Source: Chrysomallon squamiferum
Lineage: Eukaryota > Mollusca > Gastropoda > Neomphalida > Peltospiridae
NCBI GenBank assembly: GCA_012295275.1
Contig: CM022679.1
Coordinates: 14,546,842 to 14,610,841 of the forward strand
DNA length: 64,000 nucleotides
Direction: 5' to 3'
Below are positions 11,637 through 64,000 of this stretch, piece by piece (the first letter of the stretch is position 1; every line of letters begins with the position of its first letter). A program made the position numbers and the translations under genes. The notes under the pieces are model-generated. The model had not been told where the DNA came from. It ran no database searches and saw only the letters and a program-made list of their open reading frames with translations.

Positions 11637-13026
11637 CAATGCTACTGGGATGCTGGAATTCTTCAGAAATTATTAATATTATTAACATTTTAGTTAATAA
11701 ATCTGTTTTCATAATTTGCTGTATGAGATAATACACATTATCAGTGTTATATTAGATAATGCCATGTCTTTCATGTTAAACAGTGTATGTTTTTTCATAG
11801 TATATAATGACTTAAGCACGACTTAACTTTCATATACCGGTACAGTAAAGAAAGTTTTAAACTTTTAACTGTCATGAAAATCTGGAAATCATTTGGTTAT
11901 TACGAACTATTGCTGATAATAACGAAGCGTTTTATACATCATATTGAATAAATAGTTTAACATCAGATATTATTAACATTATGATTTCAGTGAAACTGAT
12001 ACAGGTGAACGTCGACCAAACTCTGACGCCAAATCGTCTACACTGCTACTACTGTTTCGAGTTCGAAGATGACTGCATTTCAATGGAAAACGTGACCAAC
12101 ATCAGAGTGCGAGAATGCGAAATAGAAGAACCATACTGCAGAGTAAGTCGAAGTGTAGCACGTACTAACTTACAGATCAGTAAAACCCCAAACACGTTCG
12201 ATTTTCCAAGTACTTCGTTTACGAAGACGTGTACTGTTAGAGCTAAATAGTCTACAAAGTGTACTCTGTAGCCCTATGAGTGTTTCTAGCATATATCAAG
12301 GGCGCCACAGATTGAAAAAAATGTAAGGAGAGGATTTTCTGTCTATCTGTTCGTGTTGTATCCTTGTTTGCTAAAAGGCTCTGTTATCTGAGAAGAGCTG
12401 ATATAAAGATCAAAGCCAGATAAAGATTGAGAACGTTTAAACAGAATTCACCTTTTACAGTTTATTTCATATTTTGAATATTCGTGTACATTACGTAACA
12501 ATATCACTGTTGTACCGGACAGTTACTTATTTTCTTATGTTATTTACTACCAGGAATGTGTAGATCATATTTATAGTGTGTTATATATTAACATCTATTA
12601 GTTGTATTATATTTATATTGTATATTCTATGGTGAAATAATAATAACAATAATAATAATAATCATAAAAATAATAATAAAATAATAATAATAATAATAAT
12701 AATAATAAAGATTCAGTATATTCACTGTCTAAAGTCTAATACCTGCCGGAGTGCAAATCTTCTTTGACTCAATCTCGTACACTGATCTGGTTTTAAAACG
12801 TTATTTGCAGGTGAAGCGGCTGCACACAGAAGGAGTTCTGAGAACGTTTGAACGCGACTGCGCCCAGGAATGCACGCCAGGCTGCCAGACTGTCATGGCG
12901 CACACAAAATGTCAGTCGTGTTGCACCACGAACTTCTGTAACTCGAACAATTCGGCCGCCATGCACGTGACGTCATTGACAACTGTGCTCGTGGTGTCGA
13001 CGTTGATTTGGGTTTGCAAGCGTTGA
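3412..13026 (+). CDS. Ly6/uPAR (three-finger) GPI-anchored-type protein, 3 exons, 146 aa
   Basis: Exons 3412-3484, 11991-12142 and 12811-13026 join into one 441-nt frame (146 codons plus TGA). The protein has a hydrophobic signal peptide (about residues 3-20), a Cys-rich domain starting L-H-C-Y-Y-C at 41-46 and ending with C-C-T-T-N-F-C-N at 112-119, the family's characteristic closing motif, and a hydrophobic tail at about 128-144 with small residues before it, as in GPI-anchor signals. Twelve cysteines lie between signal and tail. Possible N-glycosylation sites are N58-V-T and N121-N-S. Splice phases are 1 and 0; a phase-1 intron after the signal exon is usual for this family. By family it should be an extracellular membrane-anchored modulator or adhesion molecule, but the ligand is unknown. 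The short Cys-Lys-Arg after the hydrophobic stretch is slightly unusual for a GPI signal, so a secreted or single-pass form is possible. Confidence 0.85.
3836..3940. repeat. ATGT/TG microsatellite
   Basis: Alternating ATGT and TG units interrupted by single CT steps, in Ly6-type intron 1. Confidence 0.9.
4485..4535 (+). repeat. Partial duplicate of the Ly6-gene 5' region
   Basis: Closely resembles 3248-3292 upstream of the start codon: both contain GAAAGCTT followed by GGATGTTGTCAAC and a short A-rich block ending AAAAAGTG. It lies about 1.2 kb downstream of the parent copy, inside intron 1. Confidence 0.6.
4710..4817. repeat. 36-bp minisatellite, 3 copies
   Basis: Units beginning AGAAATATTTTATTTATTC start at 4710, 4746 and 4782 and are almost identical. 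Because 36 is a multiple of three the array reads as an open frame with a 12-residue period, which explains the ORF here. Confidence 0.9.
7862..7975. repeat. CA/CACT-rich repeat
   Basis: Imperfect CACA and CTCACT units in Ly6-type intron 1; the Thr/His/Leu-rich open frame over it is a repeat translation. Confidence 0.85.
8657..9320. promoter_or_regulatory. Cluster of seven GGTGC-core motifs
   Basis: Seven matches to a (T/C)GGTGC(A/G) core occur on the two strands: GGTGC at 8657, 8763, 8885, 9090 and 9315, and the reverse form at 8787-8792 and 8905-8914, several extended to CTCCGGTGC. The surrounding sequence is also less AT-rich than the rest of the intron. This may be a regulatory cluster or a decayed tandem repeat; the spacing is irregular. 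Confidence 0.35.
10163..10254. repeat. (GA)n microsatellite, about 46 units
   Basis: Pure GA dinucleotide tract in Ly6-type intron 1, preceded by a short GT tract. It produces the long Ser-Leu repeat frames on the - strand. Confidence 0.95.
11321..11635. repeat. GATA/GACA tetranucleotide repeat
   Basis: Long imperfect GATA array with interspersed GACA units and short TA runs, ending about 350 bp before Ly6-type exon 2. It explains the Tyr/Leu/Ser-rich open frames on the - strand. Confidence 0.95.
11991..12142 (+). CDS. Ly6-type gene exon 2 (first half of three-finger domain)
   Basis: Begins after the acceptor ATGATTTCAG; with the G from exon 1 the first codon is GTG. It encodes the segment containing L-H-C-Y-Y-C, D-D-C, R-E-C and P-Y-C-R, the first five cysteines of the domain. 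The donor is AGA|GTAAGT, a near-consensus site in phase 0. A second in-range acceptor-like CAG at 12002-12004 would break the frame and was not used. Confidence 0.87.
12143..12810 (+). other. Ly6-type gene intron 2
   Basis: 668 bp, AT-rich, with an AAT-type microsatellite at about 12638-12707. The acceptor is TTATTTGCAG. No exon or other gene recognised. Confidence 0.8.
12811..13026 (+). CDS. Ly6-type gene exon 3 (second half, tail, stop)
   Basis: Phase-0 exon beginning V-K-R-L-H. It carries cysteines in R-D-C, Q-E-C, P-G-C and T-K-C-Q-S-C-C, then T-T-N-F-C-N. An N-S-N-N-S-A-A linker and a hydrophobic segment ending before the TGA at 13024-13026 follow. GC content is clearly higher than in the flanking introns, as in the other exons. 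Confidence 0.87.
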   Translation: MKRLHTEGVLRTFERDCAQECTPGCQTVMAHTKCQSCCTTNFCNSNNSAAMHVTSLTTVLVVSTLIWVCKR

Positions 13027-13338
13027 CGATACACTTTCTTTAACACCGTCCTGTACAGCTCGTTTCAAGTTACGTTTTATTTTTATTTTTTATTATATTT
13101 TATTTTATTTTATTTTATTTTATTTATTTATTTGTTTGTTTATTTATTTATTAGGAGTAGTGTTGTATTAGTATTTTTTATTCTGTTGTTTTGTTTATGT
13201 CTTTGGAATTATTATAAGCGTAAAATTTTGAAAATATCTGGAAACTGATTTTTCAAAAATGTATTTAAGTATTTTTTATTTTATTTTTTCGTTATTATTA
13301 TTTTTTTAACAATGCTTCAAAAGTTGTCTTTCTTACTA

Positions 13339-13370
13339 AATAAAGTTTTATTTTTAAAGACTAGAATAAA
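13339..13370 (+). terminator. Candidate polyadenylation signals for the Ly6-type gene
   Basis: AATAAA occurs at 13339-13344 and again at 13365-13370, a little over 300 nt after the stop codon. These are the nearest plausible signals I noticed, but AT-rich sequence gives many chance matches. Confidence 0.4.
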
Positions 13371-13406
13371 TCAAAATTGTATTACAAAATAATATACCCG
13401 TTAAAT

Positions 13407-13437
<31 letters not shown>

Positions 13438-14854
13438 TATATGTATAACGTATACAAAATATTTCATTTTACTTTCGGCATAAGTGCTATTTTATTTTCC
13501 AGCTAACTCTTTTCCCCCATTTTGCCTTAAGAACAAGAATAAAACAGGAAATATGTATTATCAATTATCAGTTATACAATTCCTGAAAATTTCAGAAAAT
13601 ATGCATAAATTCTGATACACCCAGTAAAATAGTACTGCAGTGACTGCAAGCAGATCATTTCAGAGGGAGGCTGGATGATATAACAGCAAGCATCAAAACC
13701 CAAAAGTTACGCAAACACGGAAAACTTAATTTCACTGTGAACAGTGGAGACTTGAAACGGAGCACATTTGAGTCCAAAAGTCCATTAAGTTATATATCCT
13801 AACCAACAATGAAGCACGCCATTATTGTCATAGTTTACTCTTTCTACGGACCCTTGGCTCTGTGAATGCCTACGTTTTCCTTGAACCATAACTAACTCTG
13901 TCCAGATCACATTCAGTTCCGTGATTATGCATATTTTCTGAAATTTTCATACCTATTTTCTGATAATACACATATATATATATAATTTTGAAATAGCCGT
14001 CTTAAAAAAAAAAAAAAAAATCAAAAAATAAAACAATAACCCTTTAAATTAGAACTTTTTAAACTTTTATTTATTTTTTATGATTAAACCTAAGGATATA
14101 AATGGCTGATACATAAGTTGTTTCGATAAATAAAATATATTCGTGTTTTTGTTTAAAGTTATAATTATCTTTGTTAGATACTGATGCAATGAATGTCAAT
14201 CAGTAGATGTTGTATATATGTAAAATACGAAATGTGTAGTGTAAATTTTCTTTACAAAATGTTAAATATATTTACAGTGTAAGTGTATGATCATTTTAAA
14301 TGTTATTTGGAAACTCAGATTTTGTCGACAGAGGATACTTATGTATGAAAATTAATTTCATAAATAAATGTACAGTTAAGGCGTTTACGTTTGATATTTC
14401 TATATTTATTTATTTATTTATTTTTTTTTTTTTTTTAATAATACAGTTTTTATCAAATGATTCAAACATTTCAGTCCTCATTATTTTGGCATCTTCGATC
14501 ATCACAGAGTCCATCTAAAAAAATAATTATTTAAATATTTAACAACTCCAAATATTTAGCTGCGACTCATTATTTAGGCAAAGTAATAGAAAGTTGTTGA
14601 CAGTATAGAAAGACATTATAGCAGTCTTGTTATTTGAGTAGCATATTTTCGCAAGAAAAAGGTCACTCTTTTTAAAGTATATTTGATGTTGATTTCATGT
14701 CGTACAGGCAATTTTATCGAAGTGAGCAAAGTGATATGATGGACTATCGTAAAAAAGTGTAGACAGAGATATATTATACATTCTGAAGATTCGGTTACGT
14801 TTACTGCGGCAACATTTTCAAAAGTCTTGAACTGTTTGTCAGTAAAACGTTTTA

Positions 14855-15000
14855 ATATTAGTAAGAAAGAGAAAAAAAGGAAACTGTTGTTATTAGACAT
14901 CTCACCAATTTGACATTCTGTCACCAAAAGTATTAATATTCGTAAGACAGAAAGGAAAAATGCATATTGTTATTTTACATCTCATCACTTTGACGTAGTT
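14855..15000. repeat. Diverged 80-bp tandem duplication
   Basis: The block with GTAAGAAAGAGAAAAAAGG followed by TTATTAGACATCTCACCA (from about 14858) recurs about 80 bp later as GTAAGACAGAAAGGAAAAA and TTATTTTACATCTCATCA. Two copies are visible. Confidence 0.6.
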
Positions 15001-15286
15001 TGGGGCGGGTTGAACAATCCCTTGCTGATACCCCCTGCTCACACAGATCGATTGCTGCGGTACCAAGGTTGAGTTGTCTGGGTACAAGTGTCTGTAATTA
15101 CACAGTGTTATTGGTCAGGAAAGCTCAGACGTTTGATGTTTTTACTTGAACACAGGAAATGAAAATATCGATCACTGGCTGACTGACCTCTTTATTGGCG
15201 CAAACGATAAGAAGTAAAGTAGTGAGACCTTCATAAAAGTCGAATTAAAATTATTTAATAAACGAGGGAAAAAAAGAGTTATAAAA

Positions 15287-15292
<6 letters not shown>

Positions 15293-15381
<89 letters not shown>
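15293..15381. repeat. (GA)n microsatellite, about 44 units
   Basis: Pure GA tract followed closely by GTT and then TTA triplets. Confidence 0.95.
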
Positions 15382-15385
<4 letters not shown>

Positions 15386-16738
15386 TGTTGGTTCTGTTAT
15401 TATTATTATTATTATTATTATTTTATCTAAATGAAAATATGTTATATTTAAAAGTTAAAATTCTATATAAATTTAGAATCCATTATAACACTCGATTTTG
15501 TTGCATTCCTGGAAGAAAACTATTTCCAGTATCTTGTGTACAGGGTCTACATTGTCATTGTAACTGTGGTATTTTTATTCAGTTAAATATAAAATATATG
15601 TCTCTTCATAGATTGTCTTATATCATTACTTTGTTATAATAACTCGACATATAAAAATTTACTTTCAAAAATATAATTTCATTTAATTCAGATTTCATAT
15701 CAGTTTATATTTTATACTTTTCTAATTTGTGTAAATGATCTACTGTTTATTTATACGGTTTGTTGATATTTTTTAAAGATTAATTTTATTTAAGATCATT
15801 TAGTTAATCCTTGATATCATTCAGCATAAATGTTTATATTTAACTTGTACAAATATATAAATTAAACATTTGTTTTCCCTTTTATTATTAAAAAATTTTC
15901 TTGAACAAAAGAATAATTTAATACGTCTAATAAATAATTTACTAAAATATTAATTTTATGTTGTTAGATCATGTTAAATAATTATGTAAGTTATAAAACT
16001 TACTCTTAATTTATAATTTGATTATATTTCATTAGGAATGTTATGCATGTTACTTATAAAAATATTTTAATTCAATCGTAAATGTTAATTTGCCAGATTT
16101 GTGTTATGTGCTTTTATTCAACATTTCTACACTCCCTAGATATTAAACAGATTATTTATCAGTTAGTTTAGTTTATTTATTCTCACTTTGTTTTCTGTCT
16201 TTTAGTATCAATAATACATGACAACCTGTCTGTTAATTCATACACTTTGTTTTGACAACCAAAATCAATTTACTCTAATTGCCTCAGGGTTTTCACGTTT
16301 TCTGTGTTATATATGAATTTGTTATTTCAATCTCTGTTATATTATAATGTATAGCTCAATCATTCCATCTGTAAAAACCTGTATATATATTCTGTTAATA
16401 AAACACTGTGCTTTTCTTGACTTTACATCCGTTCTGGTTTATTTTACATAGGCACTGTTTACTCCACTTCAATAAAATCTCACAAAATTAACAATGTACA
16501 CGGTTCACGTGATGTTACGAAGACTAAAACATGCTGAATAAGCTAATATTTATTATACATTTAATATTATTTGTTTTTACTTAATTGCTGTTACTACTAA
16601 TGCTACTACTACTGTAACGATAACAAAATACCTTTCTGATGCTATTATAATCGTATTATGATAACAATAATACTAGCCATACTATTATGGCTCACGGTGT
16701 TTTTTTGTTGTTATTGTTTTTTGCAATTTATTTTATTT

Positions 16739-16746
<8 letters not shown>

Positions 16747-16786
<40 letters not shown>
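16747..16786. repeat. (ATT)n microsatellite
   Basis: About 13 ATT units embedded in TTTA-rich sequence, in the intergenic region. Confidence 0.9.
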
Positions 16787-17504
16787 TTTAAAAATCTATT
16801 CTCTGGTGTATCAGAAATTTTATAACTTTAACAATAACCATTACATCAATGAAAACGTAACTACAAGAGCATTAACAACTTGGTTTATTAACTTTTCAGT
16901 ATCGGAGAAGGCGGATAACTCTCTTCGTTCAGTCTCACGTTAAATACAGTTACTTCCCTTCGGATAGTCTAAAAGCAACATTTTAAGCCATCGTCATAAA
17001 ATCGGAGTTGTCGTACGCTTGTTCCAAATATTATATATAAACATAGACAGATATATAGATATGAAAAGAAAAATGTTCATCATATAAAATAAACATAATA
17101 TCAGTAGAAATGAATCATCACAGTTATACAAGAGAAATGTCCCAGCCGTTTATCAAGAGACTGCGCTTTACGCTCTACTGTTTGACAAAATGCCTTGAGA
17201 AAATGTATTGAGCTGTTTTCCAGTTTGCCAAAAACGACAACATTTTTTGTTAGTGATACAGTATTATGACTGAAAGCTAATCATTGCATTCCACTGTTGT
17301 TGCTGATAAAAACTCACTTTTACAAATTATTTCTTTTTATAAAAACAACAAACTCAAACAAAGTGCAATACATTTTTATATAATATATACAAATAAGAAA
17401 AAACAAAACTATTATTATTATAGTATTTACATTAAAGGTAATAAAAAGATGCTACTCTTTAGTTCTGTTGTTGAGAGGTTTACCAACCTATCTTACAACT
17501 GACC

Positions 17505-17955
17505 CTCTGTACAGGAGGGTATTTCCCACTGAACTTAAAGGAGGAGATTTATCAGTGACTTAAAAGTGGAAGTTTTCCTTTGAACTTAAAACTTTTCATA
17601 TGAATTACAGAGAGAAGAAGGTTTCCATTGACCTGTTGAGAACAGGCTACTCTGTGAAACTGAACTTACAATAGGAGGTTATCTACTGAACTTAAAAAAT
17701 TAGATTTCCCACTTACTTTTCAGATGGAAATTACCCACTGAACTTAAGAATTCCTACTGAATTTACATGAGAAGCTTGCCATTGAATTTAAAGGAGGACA
17801 TTTCCCATTAACCCATAAGTAGGAAGTTACCCACTGAACTTAAAAGTATAGATTTCCCACTTATTTTCAGAAGGAGGAATTTACCCACTGAATTTTCAAA
17901 GGGAGGTTTCTGATTATCTTTGCCAAGAGGAGGTTATCCAGTGGACTTCCAAGAG
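17505..17955. repeat. Decayed minisatellite with CTGAACTTAAA units
   Basis: Repeated variants of an ACTGAACTTAAAGGAGG-AGATTTCCC theme recur every 25-35 bp or so with many substitutions and indels. Non-coding; an old tandem array between the two convergent genes. Confidence 0.7.
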
Positions 17956-18359
17956 GCTGAGATTAACAAGTTGAGGGCTAGGAACAGTGATGTATTATAT
18001 ATAATGTAAGAAACATGAAACAAAAACAATGATGTGAGAACTATTAACATAGCAATTAGTAGGCTTAAAATTATATTACATTGTATAATTATATATGTGT
18101 ATATATATATATATATATTTTTTTTTTTTCAATTTACAATCAATGCCAATTCTCAGAAGAAAAAATAAAATATTGGTAAATTAATTTTTTGTCATAAATA
18201 GTAATCATTTATTTTATATCATTTGGTAAAATAGTAATAGATAATTTGTTGTTATTTTAACCATTATCAAATGGTGATTGTGAACTGATCACTCATTTAT
18301 TTAAAAAAAGAAAAAAAAAAGAAAAGAAGAAGAAAAGATATAATCAATTATAATAAAAT

Positions 18360-19200
18360 AAAACAAACAAATAAATTAATGAATCAGTCTTATCATGTAA
18401 AATGTGTCTCTTATGTAAAACATATTTCAATTAAAACCTATCATTCTTTCCATGCAAAAACTAATCTAATATGTAAAAAGGTGACACTTGTAAAAACCTT
18501 TTATTTAAAAGCTATTGATCCATTGTATAAAATATGTTAAGCAGTAAAATAAATATCTATTATGAAAACCCAATTTGTGACTGATAATTAGTTTATTTTA
18601 CAAAACCTTTGTTGTGTAAATTTTGATGTATTGGTGTGTAATGTAAAGCCTGTCTAACTATAATGTAGAAATTATTGTGCTTAATGTAAAACCTGTTTAA
18701 TTTATAAATTATGCTTGATGTGAAACCTAACTGTAATGAAAAAAATAATTGTACTTAATGTAAAACTTATTGTGTAATATTTATTGTGTAATGTAAAACC
18801 TAACAATAATGTAAAAATACTTAAACATAAAACAAAACGTCTTTTGTCTGTTAAATTTATCGGTTTATTATTAAAAGCTAACTGTCTGTTATAGAAAAAT
18901 TAACTATGATTTATGTAAAACTGAGTCTGTTTGTTATGAAAAATCTTTTATGTAAACCTTGCTATGCAGAATATATTTATGTATTATAAAACAAAACCTA
19001 TATACTGTGTGAAATACATCTGTGTATTATGGAAAATTTACCTCATATATATACATTTTCCTCCATTATACGAAACCTGTTTGTATTACATAAAACACAT
19101 ATATTTATATCTGCTATGTAGAAATAACTGCCCATTGTAACTGTCTGTCTAATATTTAACATACATTTGTCTGTAAAACAGCTTTTGTCTTTTAAACAGA
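18360..19200. repeat. Diffuse TGTAAAAC-rich decayed tandem repeat
   Basis: The motif ATGTAAAACCT and close variants recur many times at irregular spacing of tens of bases over about 800 bp. It looks like a strongly diverged minisatellite. It may lie in the paladin 3' UTR or beyond it. Confidence 0.55.
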
Positions 19201-20100
19201 ATATCTCCATCTGCAAATCAGAATAAGTGAAACATCTCTGTCTTATTATTTCTGTATATCATTATTAATGATTATTATTATTACTATTATGAGATACTAC
19301 ACATCTGTACTGTAGCAGAATTCAAACAATATACATTTTATAAACTCCAATTGTACAAAAAAAAAAATAACAATACATTTGTACTTTGTAAGAAAAGTTA
19401 AAAGTCAAGTAATTAATAATCCAAATTAAACCTTGACAAATATTGAAGATTATTTTTATCTGTTGATTCGATGGTGGAGCTAGGGCACACCCAAGCACCT
19501 CCAACCCAATTTTAATATTGTTTCCCTTGTAATGAACTGTGTTTCATTCTGAAAGTTATACACATCACAATAACACTGGAGAGCCATGCTTTTCTGAATT
19601 TCTGGATAAAAATTCCTGGAAGAGAATATCTTCTTTCTTTAGTCCATCTCTGCATAACTTGAAAAGTTTTGAGAAAATCGATCACATAACTGTTTCCACT
19701 TTGTAATAAAAGTCATCCAAACAATGGACACCAATCAATTCTTATGTGACATCTGTCCATCTGTCTGCAAAATGTACAGGCAGCATGAAATAAAATCTGA
19801 AGCGAAACTATCACTGAACATCCAGTCTTGTTTGGAATTTACTCTAACATTTTAAAAATAATAATAAATATAGGATAATAATGACCATTATAAGATCATA
19901 ATAACAATATTAATAAAAATAGAATGATAATGATCATTATAATGACCATGGTAATAATAACAGTAGTAATAAATAAATAAACAAATAAATAAATAAATAA
20001 GTAAATAAGTAAGTAAATAAATAAATAAATAAATAATAAATACAAAAATAATAATAATAAATAAAATAAATAATAATTAAACAAATATTAAACAAAAAGC

Positions 20101-20102
<2 letters not shown>

Positions 20103-20174
<72 letters not shown>
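20103..20174. repeat. (AAT)n microsatellite, about 23 units
   Basis: Uninterrupted AAT triplets about 230 bp beyond the paladin stop codon, so probably transcribed in its 3' UTR. Confidence 0.95.
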
Positions 20175-20175
<1 letters not shown>

Positions 20176-20399
20176 TGAAAAAGTACCAATGATAAAAATA
20201 ACATCCACCTTAAAATCTACCTATCTGGACAGTTCAACACTGAAAATAACTATGACCATGTCCACATTAATATTCTTTTCTCCCCAAGTCTTGCTGATAA
20301 CAGATGAGGTGTATAAATATTAAAGTTATTAAATCTGAATGTTTTGCACTAGAAACTTACAAAACAATGCACACTGATCACAGATAAATGAGAAAAGTT

Positions 20400-62807
<42,408 letters not shown>

Positions 62808-62959
62808 CTGAAGATAGAACGCAAACAGATTGTGATAAAGTTAAAATAAAATCAATATTACACTGCCTGCAATGATGAAGGTGCGCATTTCGCTTAGGAA
62901 CACAAGACTACGTATGATAATAATAGTGTTATGTCGATTGTGAAAGCTTCTACCAAGTT

Positions 62960-63112
<153 letters not shown>

Positions 63113-63667
63113 GAAATTTCTTTTTGTAATGATATTACGAGTAATGTGGATGAAGCTATACGAAAGAAAGACCAAAACTGCTAAGTGCACGATGGTTAGT
63201 ACAGAATATAAATAAATAAATAATTTGGTTATAATAAAGAAAAGTTAAAAGCTTCCAGTATTTCTTGTAGAGCCTTGGCAGAGTTGATTATTATTTACTT
63301 TCAGTTACATATTATTCTTCATTTCAGAAATAACTGAAGCTGGTTTCTTTTGTGACTGTTATTGGAGTCACTCAATTTGATTTAGAAAAGTATAGATTTA
63401 CAATACTAAAGCTATAAAGAATTCAGAACTAGTAGTCACATCCCACCGCTTAAGCGTATTACTAGGTATTTTTGCTAGCTTTGTGTAAATGAAAAAAAAA
63501 AAAGATTTTTTTTTTTTAAATGTCCTCTTTAAAAATTAAAAATAAAGGTTAAAAAGAACGAAAGAAAGAAATTAAGAAAAGAATCACGAGAAAAAAAACA
63601 GATTTTTGTTTTTGTTAAATTATTTTATTTTTTATATTTTTAATTTTGCACTTTGTTTTATTTATGT

Positions 63668-63669
63668 GG

Positions 63670-63702
<33 letters not shown>
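63668..63702. repeat. (GT)n microsatellite
   Basis: About 13 GT units ending in GCGCGCG. Confidence 0.92.
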
Positions 63703-63705
<3 letters not shown>

Positions 63706-64000
63706 TAAAATATTTAACATAATGATTCATTAAGAACAAGTATATCTTGACTAAAGATCTCTTCTCTTCTGCCTTAGGAAACAGTAAGTGAATTATTGCA
63801 TTCATTAGCTTGGTTAATTACAGACTGCAAAACTGTATTAACAGTTTGACACATCTCGCACATAAATTTGTCTGTCGTTTCGTACGACCGTACATCGTCG
63901 TAAGTTATCAGAACTAATGCAGTCACTTTCCATCTCTGTAATATTTATTACGTCAAAATTGCTGGGGCTCGAAATTAAAAGATGATATCACTGTCTGTGG

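Larger units (their letters stand above)
3485..11990 (+). other. Ly6-type gene intron 1, 8.5 kb
   Basis: No coding exon recognised inside. It holds ATGT/TG repeats (3836-3940), a partial copy of the gene's own 5' region (about 4485-4535), a 36-bp tandem array (4710-4817), a CRE-like TGACGTCA at 5755-5762, CA-rich sequence (7862-7975), a cluster of GGTGC motifs (8657-9320), a (GA)n tract (10163-10254) and GATA/GACA tetranucleotides (11321-11635). Open frames here are repeat translations or unsupported. Confidence 0.7.
13027..20399. other. Region between convergent genes; presumed 3' UTRs and repeats
   Basis: No protein gene recognised. The near end must hold the Ly6-type 3' UTR and the far end the paladin 3' UTR. 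Contents include TTTTA/TTTA repeats (13080-13150 and 13400-13436), a diverged 80-bp tandem duplication (14855-15000), a (GA)n tract (15293-15381), TTA repeats (16747-16786), two decayed minisatellites (17505-17955 and 18360-19200), AAAT repeats near 19970-20060 and an AAT tract (20103-20174). Short frames near 14.6-15.6 kb and 17.3 kb are unsupported. Confidence 0.65.

Overview
This is eukaryotic nuclear DNA: AT-rich, full of microsatellites and minisatellites, with short GC-richer coding exons flanked by GT/AG splice sites. The two gene families present and a dispersed repeat (GTTTAACGACA...CACCCC...GGGTGTCAAAC) that I remember from mollusc genomes suggest a mollusc, probably a gastropod. The species is not determined.

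Layout. (1) Positions 1-3411 are an upstream flank ending in a small, CpG-bearing candidate promoter. (2) Positions 3412-13026 on the + strand are a complete three-exon gene for a 146-residue Ly6/uPAR (three-finger) protein with a signal peptide, a Cys-rich domain and a hydrophobic GPI-type tail. Its first intron is 8.5 kb and rich in repeats. (3) Positions 13027-20399 lie between two convergent genes and hold microsatellites, two decayed minisatellites and presumably both 3' UTRs. (4) Positions 20400-62807 on the - strand hold 20 exons of a paladin (PALD1-like) gene, a tandem PTP-like phosphatase protein. The exons encode 879 residues and the stop codon; only the extreme N-terminus lies beyond the window or is unrecognised. 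All 19 splice junctions agree in phase. (5) Positions 62808-64000 are intron or flank dominated by a long GA tract.

Points that stand out. The third paladin exon seen here (42666-42843) is 178 nt where its neighbours' phases require a multiple of three, and its translation changes frame midway, so it carries one extra base. The first phosphatase loop has Ser where the catalytic Cys belongs (S-R-L-G-K-E-R), while the second keeps C-R-T-G-K-S-R. Several minisatellites sit on or beside paladin splice sites: one array duplicates a splice donor, another abuts an acceptor. An internally deleted Tigger/pogo-like transposon with clear inverted ends and a TA duplication lies in one paladin intron.

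The two genes are not evidently functionally linked; they are tail-to-tail neighbours. I found no RNA gene, CRISPR array or operon-like cluster. Nearly all other open frames are translations of simple repeats. Family calls rest on remembered protein patterns, because no search could be run.
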